Source: Caballeronia sp. SEWSISQ10-4 2 (GTDB taxonomy: Bacteria > Pseudomonadota > Gammaproteobacteria > Burkholderiales > Burkholderiaceae). Taken from it: 63,640 nt of DNA. The notes beneath the pieces are model-generated. The model was not told the DNA's origin. It ran no database searches and saw only the letters and a program-made list of their open reading frames with translations. Both the position numbers and the translations under genes were made by a program. The DNA is taken from NCBI RefSeq assembly GCF_030464885.1, contig NZ_JALPRJ010000051.1:1-63640 (forward strand), given 5' to 3'. This document shows positions 41,114-48,804 of the stretch, one piece after another; the stretch's first letter is position 1, and every line of letters starts with the position of its first letter.

Positions 41114-42022
41114 ATGTCCGATCGTTCGTCCCTCTTGCCTGCGCTGACGCTGCGGCAAGTGCAGTACTTCGTTGCGCTTGCGCACGCGCGCAGCTTTACG
41201 CAGGCGGCGCAATCGCTCTCGCTGACGCAACCCGCCCTGACCGCCGCGATCCGGCAGATCGAGTTCCTGCTCGGCGGTCCCCTGTTCGCGCGTTCCGCCC
41301 ACCGTCTGACGCTGACCGCTGCCGGGGCCAGCATACTGCCGCTCGCCGAACGCCTGCTCAATCACGCACGCGGCACCTTCGACGACATGGCCAGTACCTT
41401 CGCCGAACGTCTGCAGACGGTGCGTATCGCGATGATTCCATCGGTGGCGGGACGCCTGCTGCCGGTGTTGAACGCCTTCCGCGAACAGCGGCCCTCGCTG
41501 CGTTTCACGCTTACCGACTTGCCGAATACGGCGCTTATCGAGGCTGTTCGCGACGGGGTGGCGGATATCGGTATCGGCGTGCACGAGCCGGAAGCAAACC
41601 ACGAGGCCTTGCGCTTCAAGGACATTTTCGAAGACGAGATCGTGGTGGTCCTGCGACGCGACGATCCACTCGCCAAGCGCAAGACGCTGCCTTGGGCGAA
41701 GCTCGTTGGTCGCGATCTCGCTGTATTCGTGCGCGGCAGCGTGAGCGATGCTCTGAATCGTACGAGTGGCGATGAAAACCTGCGCCTCTCGGTGGCGTAC
41801 CGGATGGAATACTCCGAACCGCTCTACGCGCTGGCGCGCAACGGACTCGCCATTGCGGTGCTGCCGAGCCTCTACACGCTGCATTTGCACGATCCCGAAC
41901 TGATAGCCTTGCGTCTCGACAAACCGCGCGTCACGCGTGCAATCGCGTTGATCTCGCTGGTCGGTGAAGATCGCGGTCCGCATGTGAAAGCGTGTTGGGA
42001 CTATATCGCCGCACACATTTGA
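41114..42022 (+). CDS. LysR-family regulator of the purine cluster
   Basis: A 302-residue LysR protein: helix-turn-helix at about residues 8-65 (LRQVQYFVALAHARSFTQAAQSL) and the substrate domain after about 88 with QTVRIAMIPSVAGRLLPVL, GIGVHEPEANHEAL and DPELIALRLDKPRVTRAIALI. It sits between the divergent NCS2-add operon and the convergent nucleoside hydrolase gene, so it probably responds to a purine base or nucleoside and controls the permease. The start codon at 41114 is chosen; the open frame begins earlier at 41051. Confidence 0.92.
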   Translation: MSDRSSLLPALTLRQVQYFVALAHARSFTQAAQSLSLTQPALTAAIRQIEFLLGGPLFARSAHRLTLTAAGASILPLAERLLNHARGTFDDMASTFAERLQTVRIAMIPSVAGRLLPVLNAFREQRPSLRFTLTDLPNTALIEAVRDGVADIGIGVHEPEANHEALRFKDIFEDEIVVVLRRDDPLAKRKTLPWAKLVGRDLAVFVRGSVSDALNRTSGDENLRLSVAYRMEYSEPLYALARNGLAIAVLPSLYTLHLHDPELIALRLDKPRVTRAIALISLVGEDRGPHVKACWDYIAAHI

Positions 42023-42041
42023 GCCATTGGTCAACGGCGGT

Positions 42042-43085
42042 TTAGGGCAGCGTTGCAATGCTCGCCCGTAAGGCGGCATAAAACGCATCGGCATCGACCT
42101 CGGTGATCCAGGTTGCGTTCGGCGCACGGCCGCTGTGACCGCTCCAGTCGACCACGGTTTCGCCCAGCGTCCATTGCCCCGTTGTTTCCACCATCACATT
42201 CACCTGGCGCCCCTTGAACAACGTCGGGTCGACGAGATAACCGGCTGCGGTGGGATCGTACATCGGCGCTTCTTCCACGCCGCGGCGGCCCTTCTGATAC
42301 TTGACCTCGGCCGCCATGATGTCTGCGACGATCGCGCCGCAGCGGTTGCCGATGGCGCGTATTGGCGCAATGCGCGCGGGCGTGATGGACGCTTTCACGG
42401 CGACATCGCGCGGCAGCACGACAATCGGCACGCCGCTCGCGAACACGATGCTGGCCGCTTCAGGATCGACGTAGATGTTGAATTCGGCGGCCGGCGTGAT
42501 GTTGCCGCGTTCGAAGAACGCACCCCCCATCATGATGATTTCGCGCAAGCCTTCGCGGATCTCCGGCGCTTCGGTCAGCGCGGTGGCAAGGTTCGTCAGC
42601 GGTCCGATCGCGCAGATCGTCACGCTGTGGGGCGCGGCTGCTTTCAAGGTTTCGATGAGATACGCCACGCCATGTTGGGTGCCAAGCGGCGCCAACGGCT
42701 CGTGCAACTCCACGCCTTCAAGACCCGTCTTGCCATGCACGTTCGCAGCCGTGATCAACGGGCGCATCAGTGGACGCGGACAGCCTGCGTACACCGGCAA
42801 CGTCTTCGTTTGACCCGCCCAATCGCGAATGATGCGGGCGTTGCGTTCTGTCAGATTCAGCGGCACGTTGCCCGCAACGGCCACCAGCGCGCGCACGTCC
42901 AGCCGGTCTCGAGCGCCGAGGGCAAACAGGATGGCGATGGCGTCGTCCTGACCCGGATCGCAGTCGAAGATCACCGTGCGGCGCTCGTTCGCAGCCTGCG
43001 CCAACGAGTTGAAAAGCGCACCGGCAGTCAGCGCCGCCGATGCCTTGAGAAACGTACGGCGAGGGAAACGAGAAGTCTGGCTCAT
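42042..43085 (-). CDS. Tat-exported inosine-uridine-type nucleoside hydrolase
   Basis: A 347-residue nucleoside hydrolase with a twin-arginine signal, SRFPRRTFLKASAALTAGAL at residues 5-24. Calcium and catalytic motifs follow: VIFDCDPGQDDAIAILFAL (the DxDxxxDD motif, about 38-56), VYAGCPRPL, NVHGKTGL, ICAIGPLTNLAT and MMGGAFFERGNITPAAEFNIYVDPEAA. It should cleave nucleosides in the periplasm into base and ribose. It ends the porin-nucleoside hydrolase operon (two bases after the porin stop), so import through the porin and periplasmic cleavage are neighbours in the same transcript. Confidence 0.92.
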   Translation of the reverse strand: MSQTSRFPRRTFLKASAALTAGALFNSLAQAANERRTVIFDCDPGQDDAIAILFALGARDRLDVRALVAVAGNVPLNLTERNARIIRDWAGQTKTLPVYAGCPRPLMRPLITAANVHGKTGLEGVELHEPLAPLGTQHGVAYLIETLKAAAPHSVTICAIGPLTNLATALTEAPEIREGLREIIMMGGAFFERGNITPAAEFNIYVDPEAASIVFASGVPIVVLPRDVAVKASITPARIAPIRAIGNRCGAIVADIMAAEVKYQKGRRGVEEAPMYDPTAAGYLVDPTLFKGRQVNVMVETTGQWTLGETVVDWSGHSGRAPNATWITEVDADAFYAALRASIATLP

Positions 43086-43087
43086 GA

Positions 43088-44197
43088 TCAGAATACGTGG
43101 CGCATGCCGATGGTGGCGACCAGTTGGCGCGTGGTCGTCGAACGGGCGAACGCGAAGATCTGCGCATGCTGGGCGTCGCCGGCGGCTTGCTGGCCGATCA
43201 CCGTCAACGCTACGTCCGTCCGCTTCGAGAGGAAATAGTCTGCCTGCAAGTTCACCTGATGCCACTTCGGGCTCTGGTTGATCACGTCGTATTTGCCGTC
43301 CGTGTAGCCGTATGCAGCACCGAGGAATAGCGATGGGGTCATCGTGTAGACCACGTTTACGCCGAAGTTTTGCAAATGCAGGTGGGAGTTGTCGAGGTAA
43401 TCGTAGTGGACATCGGTGAAGAGCGCGGCGAATTGCGCGCGGCCGATGGTGTAGAAACCGCCGGTGCCGGCAATGCGTTGTTTGCTCGCGAACACGGACG
43501 GCGTGGTCGCGCTCTTTGCAAAGATCAGCAGCGACGAAGCGTAGTCGTTCGAGATCGCGCCGTCCTGATTCGTGCTGCTGTACGGGTGGTTGTACTGCGC
43601 GTAGACCACGCTCCACTTGAACGGGCCGTGCTCGTAACCGAGTCCGAAGCTGTACGCGTTGTTGTCGCCGAAGCCGGTCGCGTTGCTGAAGCCATAGATG
43701 GCGGTCGCCTTCAGCCCACGATAATCCGGGCTCACGTACTTGACCGAATTCTGGATGCGGATGTCGTTATAACCGTTGTCGTTATCGCCGATATTCACGC
43801 CGTTGCTCGCGATGATCACCGGGCCGATGTAATCGTGGATCGCATCGTATTGGCGGCCGAGCGTGAGCGTGCCGTAGGTTTTATCCGCAAGACCAACGTA
43901 CGCCTGGCGGCCGAATTCGCGGCCGTTCTGCGAGGCCGTGCCGGTCATGAGGTTGAAGCCGTTTTCAAGCTGGAACACCGCGCTCAGGCCACCGCCCAGG
44001 TCTTCTCGTCCCTTCAGGCCCCAACGGGGGTTCTGGTTCGTGCCGCTAAGCGCCTGATAGGCGTTGTGACCGCCCTGGTTAGTCGCGAAGCCGACGCCGC
44101 CTGAAATCAGGCCGTAAAGGGTGACGCTGCTCTGTGCATACGACGAAGCCGTGAAGGCGCCGAGCACCGCGAGAGGAGCAAGCTTGAGTAGTTTCAT
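43088..44197 (-). CDS. Gram-negative outer-membrane porin (Burkholderia type)
   Basis: A 369-residue porin. A signal peptide ends in ASSYAQ|SSVTLYG at residue 21, and SSVTLYGLISGGVGF is the classical first beta-strand of Burkholderiales OmpC-like trimeric porins; the protein ends RHVF with a terminal phenylalanine, the outer-membrane assembly signal. Sixteen strands are expected; PFKWSVVYAQYNHP and LFLGAAYGYTDGKY are examples of alternating strands. Its operon partner is the nucleoside hydrolase, so this porin probably serves nucleoside uptake rather than general permeability. No RBS is unusual. The upstream spacer is AT-rich with a run of T. Confidence 0.92.
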   Translation of the reverse strand: MKLLKLAPLAVLGAFTASSYAQSSVTLYGLISGGVGFATNQGGHNAYQALSGTNQNPRWGLKGREDLGGGLSAVFQLENGFNLMTGTASQNGREFGRQAYVGLADKTYGTLTLGRQYDAIHDYIGPVIIASNGVNIGDNDNGYNDIRIQNSVKYVSPDYRGLKATAIYGFSNATGFGDNNAYSFGLGYEHGPFKWSVVYAQYNHPYSSTNQDGAISNDYASSLLIFAKSATTPSVFASKQRIAGTGGFYTIGRAQFAALFTDVHYDYLDNSHLHLQNFGVNVVYTMTPSLFLGAAYGYTDGKYDVINQSPKWHQVNLQADYFLSKRTDVALTVIGQQAAGDAQHAQIFAFARSTTTRQLVATIGMRHVF

Positions 44198-44390
44198 GGT
44201 GGTCCGGTGGCGAGTGGATGTTTTTGTCGCGCTCGTTTTTTATTGCCTGGCGCGTTGTGACTGCATCGGACTGTACAAAGCTGAAAACCATAAAAATAAT
44301 TGTGTTTTTTTATAAACCCATCAAATGAATTTATACAAGCGGGTTCACGCTCGGGGAATTCTCAAGCAAGGGGAGACAAGAGCTGAACGC

Positions 44391-45287
44391 TCAGGCGATA
44401 CCTTGTTCCAGCATCGGCACGGTCCGTAGGCGCGCCGCGTCTCGTCCGGGCGGCGCGCCGAACAGGCGGCTATATTCGCGGCTGAACTGCGACGGGCTTT
44501 CGTAGCCCACCTCGAATCCCACCGCGGCGACATCCCCTGAGCTCAGGAGCCGGGCGCGCGCCTCCTGCAGGCGTATGCGCTTCTGATATTGAAGCGGGCT
44601 CATCGAAGTAACTGCACGGAAATGCCGATGAAACGACGAAACGCTCATGCCCGCCAGCCGGGCGAGTTCTTCGGTCGCCAGCGTCTCGGCGTAGTGGCTG
44701 CGAATCCAGCGGATGGCATGGCTGACCTGCGATAACCGGCTGTCCGCCAGCCCGATTTGCCGCACGATGGCGCCTTGTTCTCCCGCGAGCAGCCGCCACA
44801 GGATTTCGCGCTCGATCATGGGCGCGAGCACGGCGATGTCCTCGGGACGATCCAGCAGGCGAAGCAGACGCACGACCGGATCGAGCAACTCGGGCGAGGC
44901 GTTGCTGATGCCCAGACCCAGGGGCTCGACAACGGCTCGGTCGCTGGTCGCAGTCTCCAGCAGCAGCGTGGCGATGTTCGCCGGCTTCAGCATCAGCCCC
45001 ATTGCCAAAAATGGCTCGCTGGGGCTAGCCTGAACCACATGGCCGGTGATCGGCAGATCGACGGACACCACCAGGTATTGACCCGCGCGGTACTCGAAAA
45101 TCTTGTCGTTCAGCACGGTTCGCTTGGTGCCCTGGGCGACCACGCCAAGCGCGGGTTCGTACACATGGTGGATCGGTTCGGTGGTGGTGTCGGAGGCTAT
45201 TACCGCGACGCCCGGCAGCGCCTCGACCATTATGTCGCGGCGAGCGTGGCGGGTGATCAGTGCGCGAAGGTCGGCGAGATGGTCCAT
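44391..45287 (-). CDS. AraC-family regulator with AraC_N domain
   Basis: A 298-residue AraC-type regulator with an N-terminal AraC_N sensor domain (about 20-175; PIHHVYEPALGVVAQGTKR and YLVVSVDLPITGHVVQASP) and a C-terminal HTH_18 domain at about 190-290 (ATEELARLAGMSVSSFHRHFR, VGFEVGYESPSQFSREYSRLFG). It diverges from an aldo/keto reductase gene, a very common pairing in which the regulator induces its reductase. The ATG at 45287 fits the family start (MDHLADLRALI), although the AGAAGG ribosome site is close; earlier starts at 45335 and 45365 are in frame. Confidence 0.9.
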   Translation of the reverse strand: MDHLADLRALITRHARRDIMVEALPGVAVIASDTTTEPIHHVYEPALGVVAQGTKRTVLNDKIFEYRAGQYLVVSVDLPITGHVVQASPSEPFLAMGLMLKPANIATLLLETATSDRAVVEPLGLGISNASPELLDPVVRLLRLLDRPEDIAVLAPMIEREILWRLLAGEQGAIVRQIGLADSRLSQVSHAIRWIRSHYAETLATEELARLAGMSVSSFHRHFRAVTSMSPLQYQKRIRLQEARARLLSSGDVAAVGFEVGYESPSQFSREYSRLFGAPPGRDAARLRTVPMLEQGIA

Positions 45288-45453
45288 CCTTCTACGGTAA
45301 GCGGTGAACGCGCGAGACGCAAGGTCCGCACGCATGATTCGCTCAATGTTGGCAGGATTGTGCAAGAGCTTGCGAGCATTGATCTACCGCCGGCCAAGCG
45401 CGCGATGGTCTCATCGATGTCAGGCGAACCCGTCAATTTTCAGGAGAAACTTC

Positions 45454-46536
45454 ATGTCGCTGGATTCCTACGTCACCCTCGGCCGCTCCGGCCTTCGCGT
45501 CAGCCCGTTTTGTCTCGGCACCATGACCTTCGGCGAAGACTGGGGCTGGGGCTCGAGCCCCGCTGAGGCAGAAACCATCCTCGATGAGTATCTCGACCGG
45601 GGTGGCAATTTCCTGGATACCGCCAATATCTACACCGTCGGCCATTCCGAGAGGATCATCGGCGATTTCTTTGCGCGGCAAAAAGGCCGCCGGGATCGCA
45701 CGGTCATCGCCACGAAGTTTTTCGGCAATCTGTATCGTGGGGATCCGAACGGCGGCGGCGCCGGGCGCAAGGCCATCGTCGAACAATGTGAACAATCGCT
45801 GCGCCGGCTGCAGACGGATTACATCGACTTGTACTGGATGCACAACTGGGACCGCACCGCGCCCATTGAAGAGACGATGCGCGCCATGGACGATCTCGTG
45901 AGCGCGGGGAAAGTGCGTTATCTGGGGTTCTCCGACGCACCCGCCTGGAAGGTCGCGCAGGCGCAAGTCATCGCGCAGTTCCGCGGCTGGACGGCGTTGA
46001 TCGCGATGCAGGTCGAATACTCCCTGCTGCAACGGACCGTGGAGGGCGAACTCACGCCCATGGCGCAAGAGCTTGGCATCGGTGTGATGCCGTGGAGTCC
46101 TCTGAAGAACGGGTGGTTGTCGGGGAAATACAGCCGTGACAATGTCGGGACCGTGACGTCCGATCGCGGTTCTCTGGTCGGCTTGCCGGGCGAGAAGGAT
46201 TTTCAGGTTATCGATGCGCTGACCGCTGTCGCCAAGGAAGCGAATGCCAGTCCGGCGGCGGTGGCGCTCGCGTGGGTGCAAAGCCGTCCGGGCGTGAGCT
46301 CGACGATTATCGGTGCGCGCAGGATCGATCAGCTTCGGGCGAATCTTGCCGCGCTCGAGCTCAAGCTGACGGAGGCGCAGATCGCGACGCTTGACGAGGC
46401 ATCGAAGCCGGTTCTCAACTTCCCCGCCGATATCAACAGGGACCTATCGCCAAGCTTCGCGTTTGCAGGCGCGACTGTCGACGGTCAGCGGACGGCGGTC
46501 TTGCCCTTGCTGCCCGAAAACATGGTTCGATACTAA
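45454..46536 (+). CDS. Aldo/keto reductase
   Basis: A 360-residue NADPH-dependent (alpha/beta)8 reductase. LGRSGLRVSPFCLGTMTFGE starts the barrel, catalytic aspartate and tyrosine are in GNFLDTANIYTVGHSE (about residues 50-65), the lysine in RTVIATKFFGN and the histidine in YWMHNWD, with NADPH-binding SSTIIGARRIDQLRANL near 280. Length and motifs fit the AKR family acting on aldehydes and ketones. AGGAGA lies 8 bases before the ATG. Divergent from an AraC regulator, its likely inducer. The original open frame begins 50 codons earlier but only this start fits. Confidence 0.92.
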   Translation: MSLDSYVTLGRSGLRVSPFCLGTMTFGEDWGWGSSPAEAETILDEYLDRGGNFLDTANIYTVGHSERIIGDFFARQKGRRDRTVIATKFFGNLYRGDPNGGGAGRKAIVEQCEQSLRRLQTDYIDLYWMHNWDRTAPIEETMRAMDDLVSAGKVRYLGFSDAPAWKVAQAQVIAQFRGWTALIAMQVEYSLLQRTVEGELTPMAQELGIGVMPWSPLKNGWLSGKYSRDNVGTVTSDRGSLVGLPGEKDFQVIDALTAVAKEANASPAAVALAWVQSRPGVSSTIIGARRIDQLRANLAALELKLTEAQIATLDEASKPVLNFPADINRDLSPSFAFAGATVDGQRTAVLPLLPENMVRY

Positions 46537-46564
46537 AGACTGGTGAGCAGCGGCGCCGGGGCTT

Positions 46565-46586
46565 CGCCGGGGTTTAATCCCCGGCG
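46565..46586. terminator. Hairpin between convergent AKR and GntR genes
   Basis: CGCCGGGG (46565-46572), loop TTTAAT, CCCCGGCG (46579-46586) make an eight-pair GC stem, between the aldo/keto reductase stop (46536) and the GntR stop (46590). No T-run follows on either side, so it may act with Rho or as a bidirectional pause rather than as a classical terminator. Confidence 0.5.
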
Positions 46587-46589
46587 CGA

Positions 46590-47354
46590 TCAACCAGGTG
46601 GCGCATCATCCAGCGTTCCGCCTTCCGAGCGCGGCCGCAGCGTTGTCATGGTCCTTTCCGCCAGCACCGCATCGCGCTTCGACAGCAAATGGCTGCGCAG
46701 GATCGTTGCCATCCGTTTGCCGTCGCGTGCTTCCAGCGCCTCGATCATCGCTTCGTGATCGCGGATTGCACTGTCCCACTTCACCGTCTGGAAGTTGGAC
46801 CGGAACCGCAACGCCTGCAGCCGCCGGTTCACCGCGATATACGTCTGCCTTAAAGCTGAATTGCGCGCGGCGTCGTTGATCTTGTCGTGAATGGCCTGAT
46901 TGCGGCTGTAGTACCCCGACAGGTCGTTCTGCTCGCGGCACGCGAGCATGGCGTAATGCAGCGCCTTGATCTCGCTGAGCTCGGCGGGCGTCATCCGTTC
47001 GCACGCGAGTTCGCCCGAGAACGCTTCCAGCCCGCTCATCAATTCGAAGGTCTCGCGAATCTCCGCCTCGCTCATCTGCGACACCGACGCGCCGCGATTC
47101 GGCAGGATATCGATCAGGCCCTCGGCTGCCAGCACCTTCAGCGCCTCACGCAACGGCGTGCGCGAAATGCCGAGCGTCTCGCACAACGTGCGTTCGTTGA
47201 GCTTCATGCCCGGCGCGAGCAACCCCTCGACAATGAAATTGCGCAGGTGATCGACCACCGTGTCGTGCAGCCGTTGCCGCTCGACTTTCGGAAGCATGCT
47301 CGGGATCTGCGCAACCTGTGCGATCTCCGCACCAGGCAGATGATCATTTTGCAT
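46590..47354 (-). CDS. GntR-family (FCD/FadR type) regulator
   Basis: A 254-residue GntR regulator with an N-terminal winged helix (about 22-95: HDTVVDHLRNFIVEGLLAPG, ERTLCETLGISRTPLREALK) and an all-helical FCD ligand domain (about 110-235, with the metal-binding histidines in IHDKIND and RDHEAMIEAL). FCD members sense carboxylic acids such as lactate or glycolate. It diverges from the aminotransferase/dehydrogenase operon and its start codon itself lies in a half of the operator motif, suggesting autoregulation. Candidate effector: a 2-hydroxy acid or glyoxylate. Confidence 0.92.
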   Translation of the reverse strand: MQNDHLPGAEIAQVAQIPSMLPKVERQRLHDTVVDHLRNFIVEGLLAPGMKLNERTLCETLGISRTPLREALKVLAAEGLIDILPNRGASVSQMSEAEIRETFELMSGLEAFSGELACERMTPAELSEIKALHYAMLACREQNDLSGYYSRNQAIHDKINDAARNSALRQTYIAVNRRLQALRFRSNFQTVKWDSAIRDHEAMIEALEARDGKRMATILRSHLLSKRDAVLAERTMTTLRPRSEGGTLDDAPPG

Positions 47355-47481
47355 TCAATACCTCGAATCATTCTGTTGACGCGATTTTACCGTACCACCC
47401 TCGCAAAACAGGAGGGACGGGTTTTCACCTAAGCAAAACACGAATTTAGCGCTTTGAGTCATCGCATCGGTGCGCTAAAGT

Positions 47482-47497
47482 ATTTTGCATGCAAAAT
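47482..47497. promoter_or_regulatory. Perfect palindromic operator of the aminotransferase operon
   Basis: ATTTTGCATGCAAAAT is a perfect 16-bp palindrome, 15-30 bp upstream of the aminotransferase start. The half ATTTTGCAT recurs at 47346-47354 exactly over the GntR start codon (read ATGCAAAAT on its strand). FCD-type GntR proteins bind short AT-flanked dyads like this. Confidence 0.7.
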
Positions 47498-47511
47498 TCA
47501 AAGGACGCATC

Positions 47512-48804
47512 ATGTTGAAGCTCGATTTCCATCCCGCTGGTCGCCATTTCCTGCAGATTCCGGGTCCGAGCCCGGTGCCCGACCGCATCCTGCGGGCAAT
47601 GAGTTACCCGACGATCGATCATCGCGGGCCGGAATTCGGCGCGTTGGGGCTGAAGGTCCTGGATGGCATCAAGACGATCTTCAAGACGGCGCAGCCGGTG
47701 GTCATCTATCCGTCCTCGGGCACGGGCGCGTGGGAAGCGGCGCTCTGCAACACGCTGAGCCCCGGCGACACCGTGCTGATGTTCGAGACCGGCCACTTCG
47801 CGACGCTCTGGAAAAAGATGGCCGAAAACCTCGGGCTGAAGCCGGAATTCCTGGGCCTCCCGGGCATCGAGGGATGGCGGCGCGGCGTGCAGGCGGACAT
47901 GATCGAAGCCCGTTTGCGTGAAGACACGCAGCACACGATCAAGGCGGTCTGCGTCGTGCATAACGAAACCTCGACGGGCGTCACGTCGGATATTGCAGCG
48001 GTGCGCCGCGCGATCGATGCGGCGGGGCATCCGGCGCTTTTTCTCGTCGATACGATCTCCGGCCTCGCCTCGGCGGATTACCGGCATGACGAATGGGGCG
48101 TCGATGTCACCGTGTCCGGTTCGCAAAAAGGCTTGATGCTGCCGCCGGGAATCAGCTTCAACGCGGTCTCGCAGAAGGCGCTGAAGGCAAGCAAGGACGC
48201 GAAGCTGCCGCGCGCGTTCTGGGCGTGGGACGACATCATCGAGATGAACAAGAGCGGGTACTGGCCGTACACGCCGAACACCAATTTGTTGTACGGCTTG
48301 TCGGAAGCGCTCGAGATGATCGGCGACGAAGGCCTCGATCAAGTGTTCGCTCGCCATCAACGGTTGGCCGCGGCTTGCCGGGCAGCTGTCAACGCGTGGG
48401 GACTCGACATTCAATGCGCCGACCCGGCGGTGTATTCGCCGGTGCTGACGGGCGTGATGATGCCAGACGGCGTGGACGCAGACGCGATCCGCAAGACCAT
48501 CTACGAGACATTCGACATGTCGCTCGGCACCGGTCTCGGCAAGCTCAAGGGCCGCATGTTCCGCATTGGGCACCTGGGGGACTGCAACGACCTCACGCTG
48601 ATGGCCACCCTCACAGGCTGTGAAATGGGCCTCACGTTGTCGGGCGTGAAGCTCGCCGGCAGCGGTGTCCTCGCAGCGATGGACTACCTGACGAGCCACC
48701 CCGCGGCGCCGGCGTTGAAAGCGGCGGCGCGACGCGAAGCGGGACTTGCAGCCAGCTTGAACGCTCCTATCAATCAACCGCGCGCAGACGCCGATGCTGA
48801 CTAA
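47512..48804 (+). CDS. Class V aminotransferase (serine/alanine-glyoxylate type)
   Basis: A 430-residue pyridoxal-phosphate aminotransferase of class V. PGPSPVPDRILRAMSYPTIDHRG begins the enzyme, phosphate binding is in YPSSGTGAWEAAL, and the PLP lysine is in VSGSQKGLMLPPGISF (about residue 207); TISGLASADYRHDEWGVDV supplies the aspartate. It is close in layout to serine-glyoxylate and alanine-glyoxylate aminotransferases, transferring an amino group to glyoxylate to give glycine. The 3' end overlaps the next gene by 11 bases, showing tight coupling. The real start is the ATG at 47512, after AAAGGA; the frame opens earlier at 47485 within the operator. Confidence 0.9.
   Translation: MLKLDFHPAGRHFLQIPGPSPVPDRILRAMSYPTIDHRGPEFGALGLKVLDGIKTIFKTAQPVVIYPSSGTGAWEAALCNTLSPGDTVLMFETGHFATLWKKMAENLGLKPEFLGLPGIEGWRRGVQADMIEARLREDTQHTIKAVCVVHNETSTGVTSDIAAVRRAIDAAGHPALFLVDTISGLASADYRHDEWGVDVTVSGSQKGLMLPPGISFNAVSQKALKASKDAKLPRAFWAWDDIIEMNKSGYWPYTPNTNLLYGLSEALEMIGDEGLDQVFARHQRLAAACRAAVNAWGLDIQCADPAVYSPVLTGVMMPDGVDADAIRKTIYETFDMSLGTGLGKLKGRMFRIGHLGDCNDLTLMATLTGCEMGLTLSGVKLAGSGVLAAMDYLTSHPAAPALKAAARREAGLAASLNAPINQPRADADAD

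Noticed and set aside
42042..43616. Long nucleoside hydrolase frame extending upstream of 43085
   Set aside because: The extension overlaps the porin gene in another frame and lies before a good Tat signal start; the ATG at 43085 is the real start.
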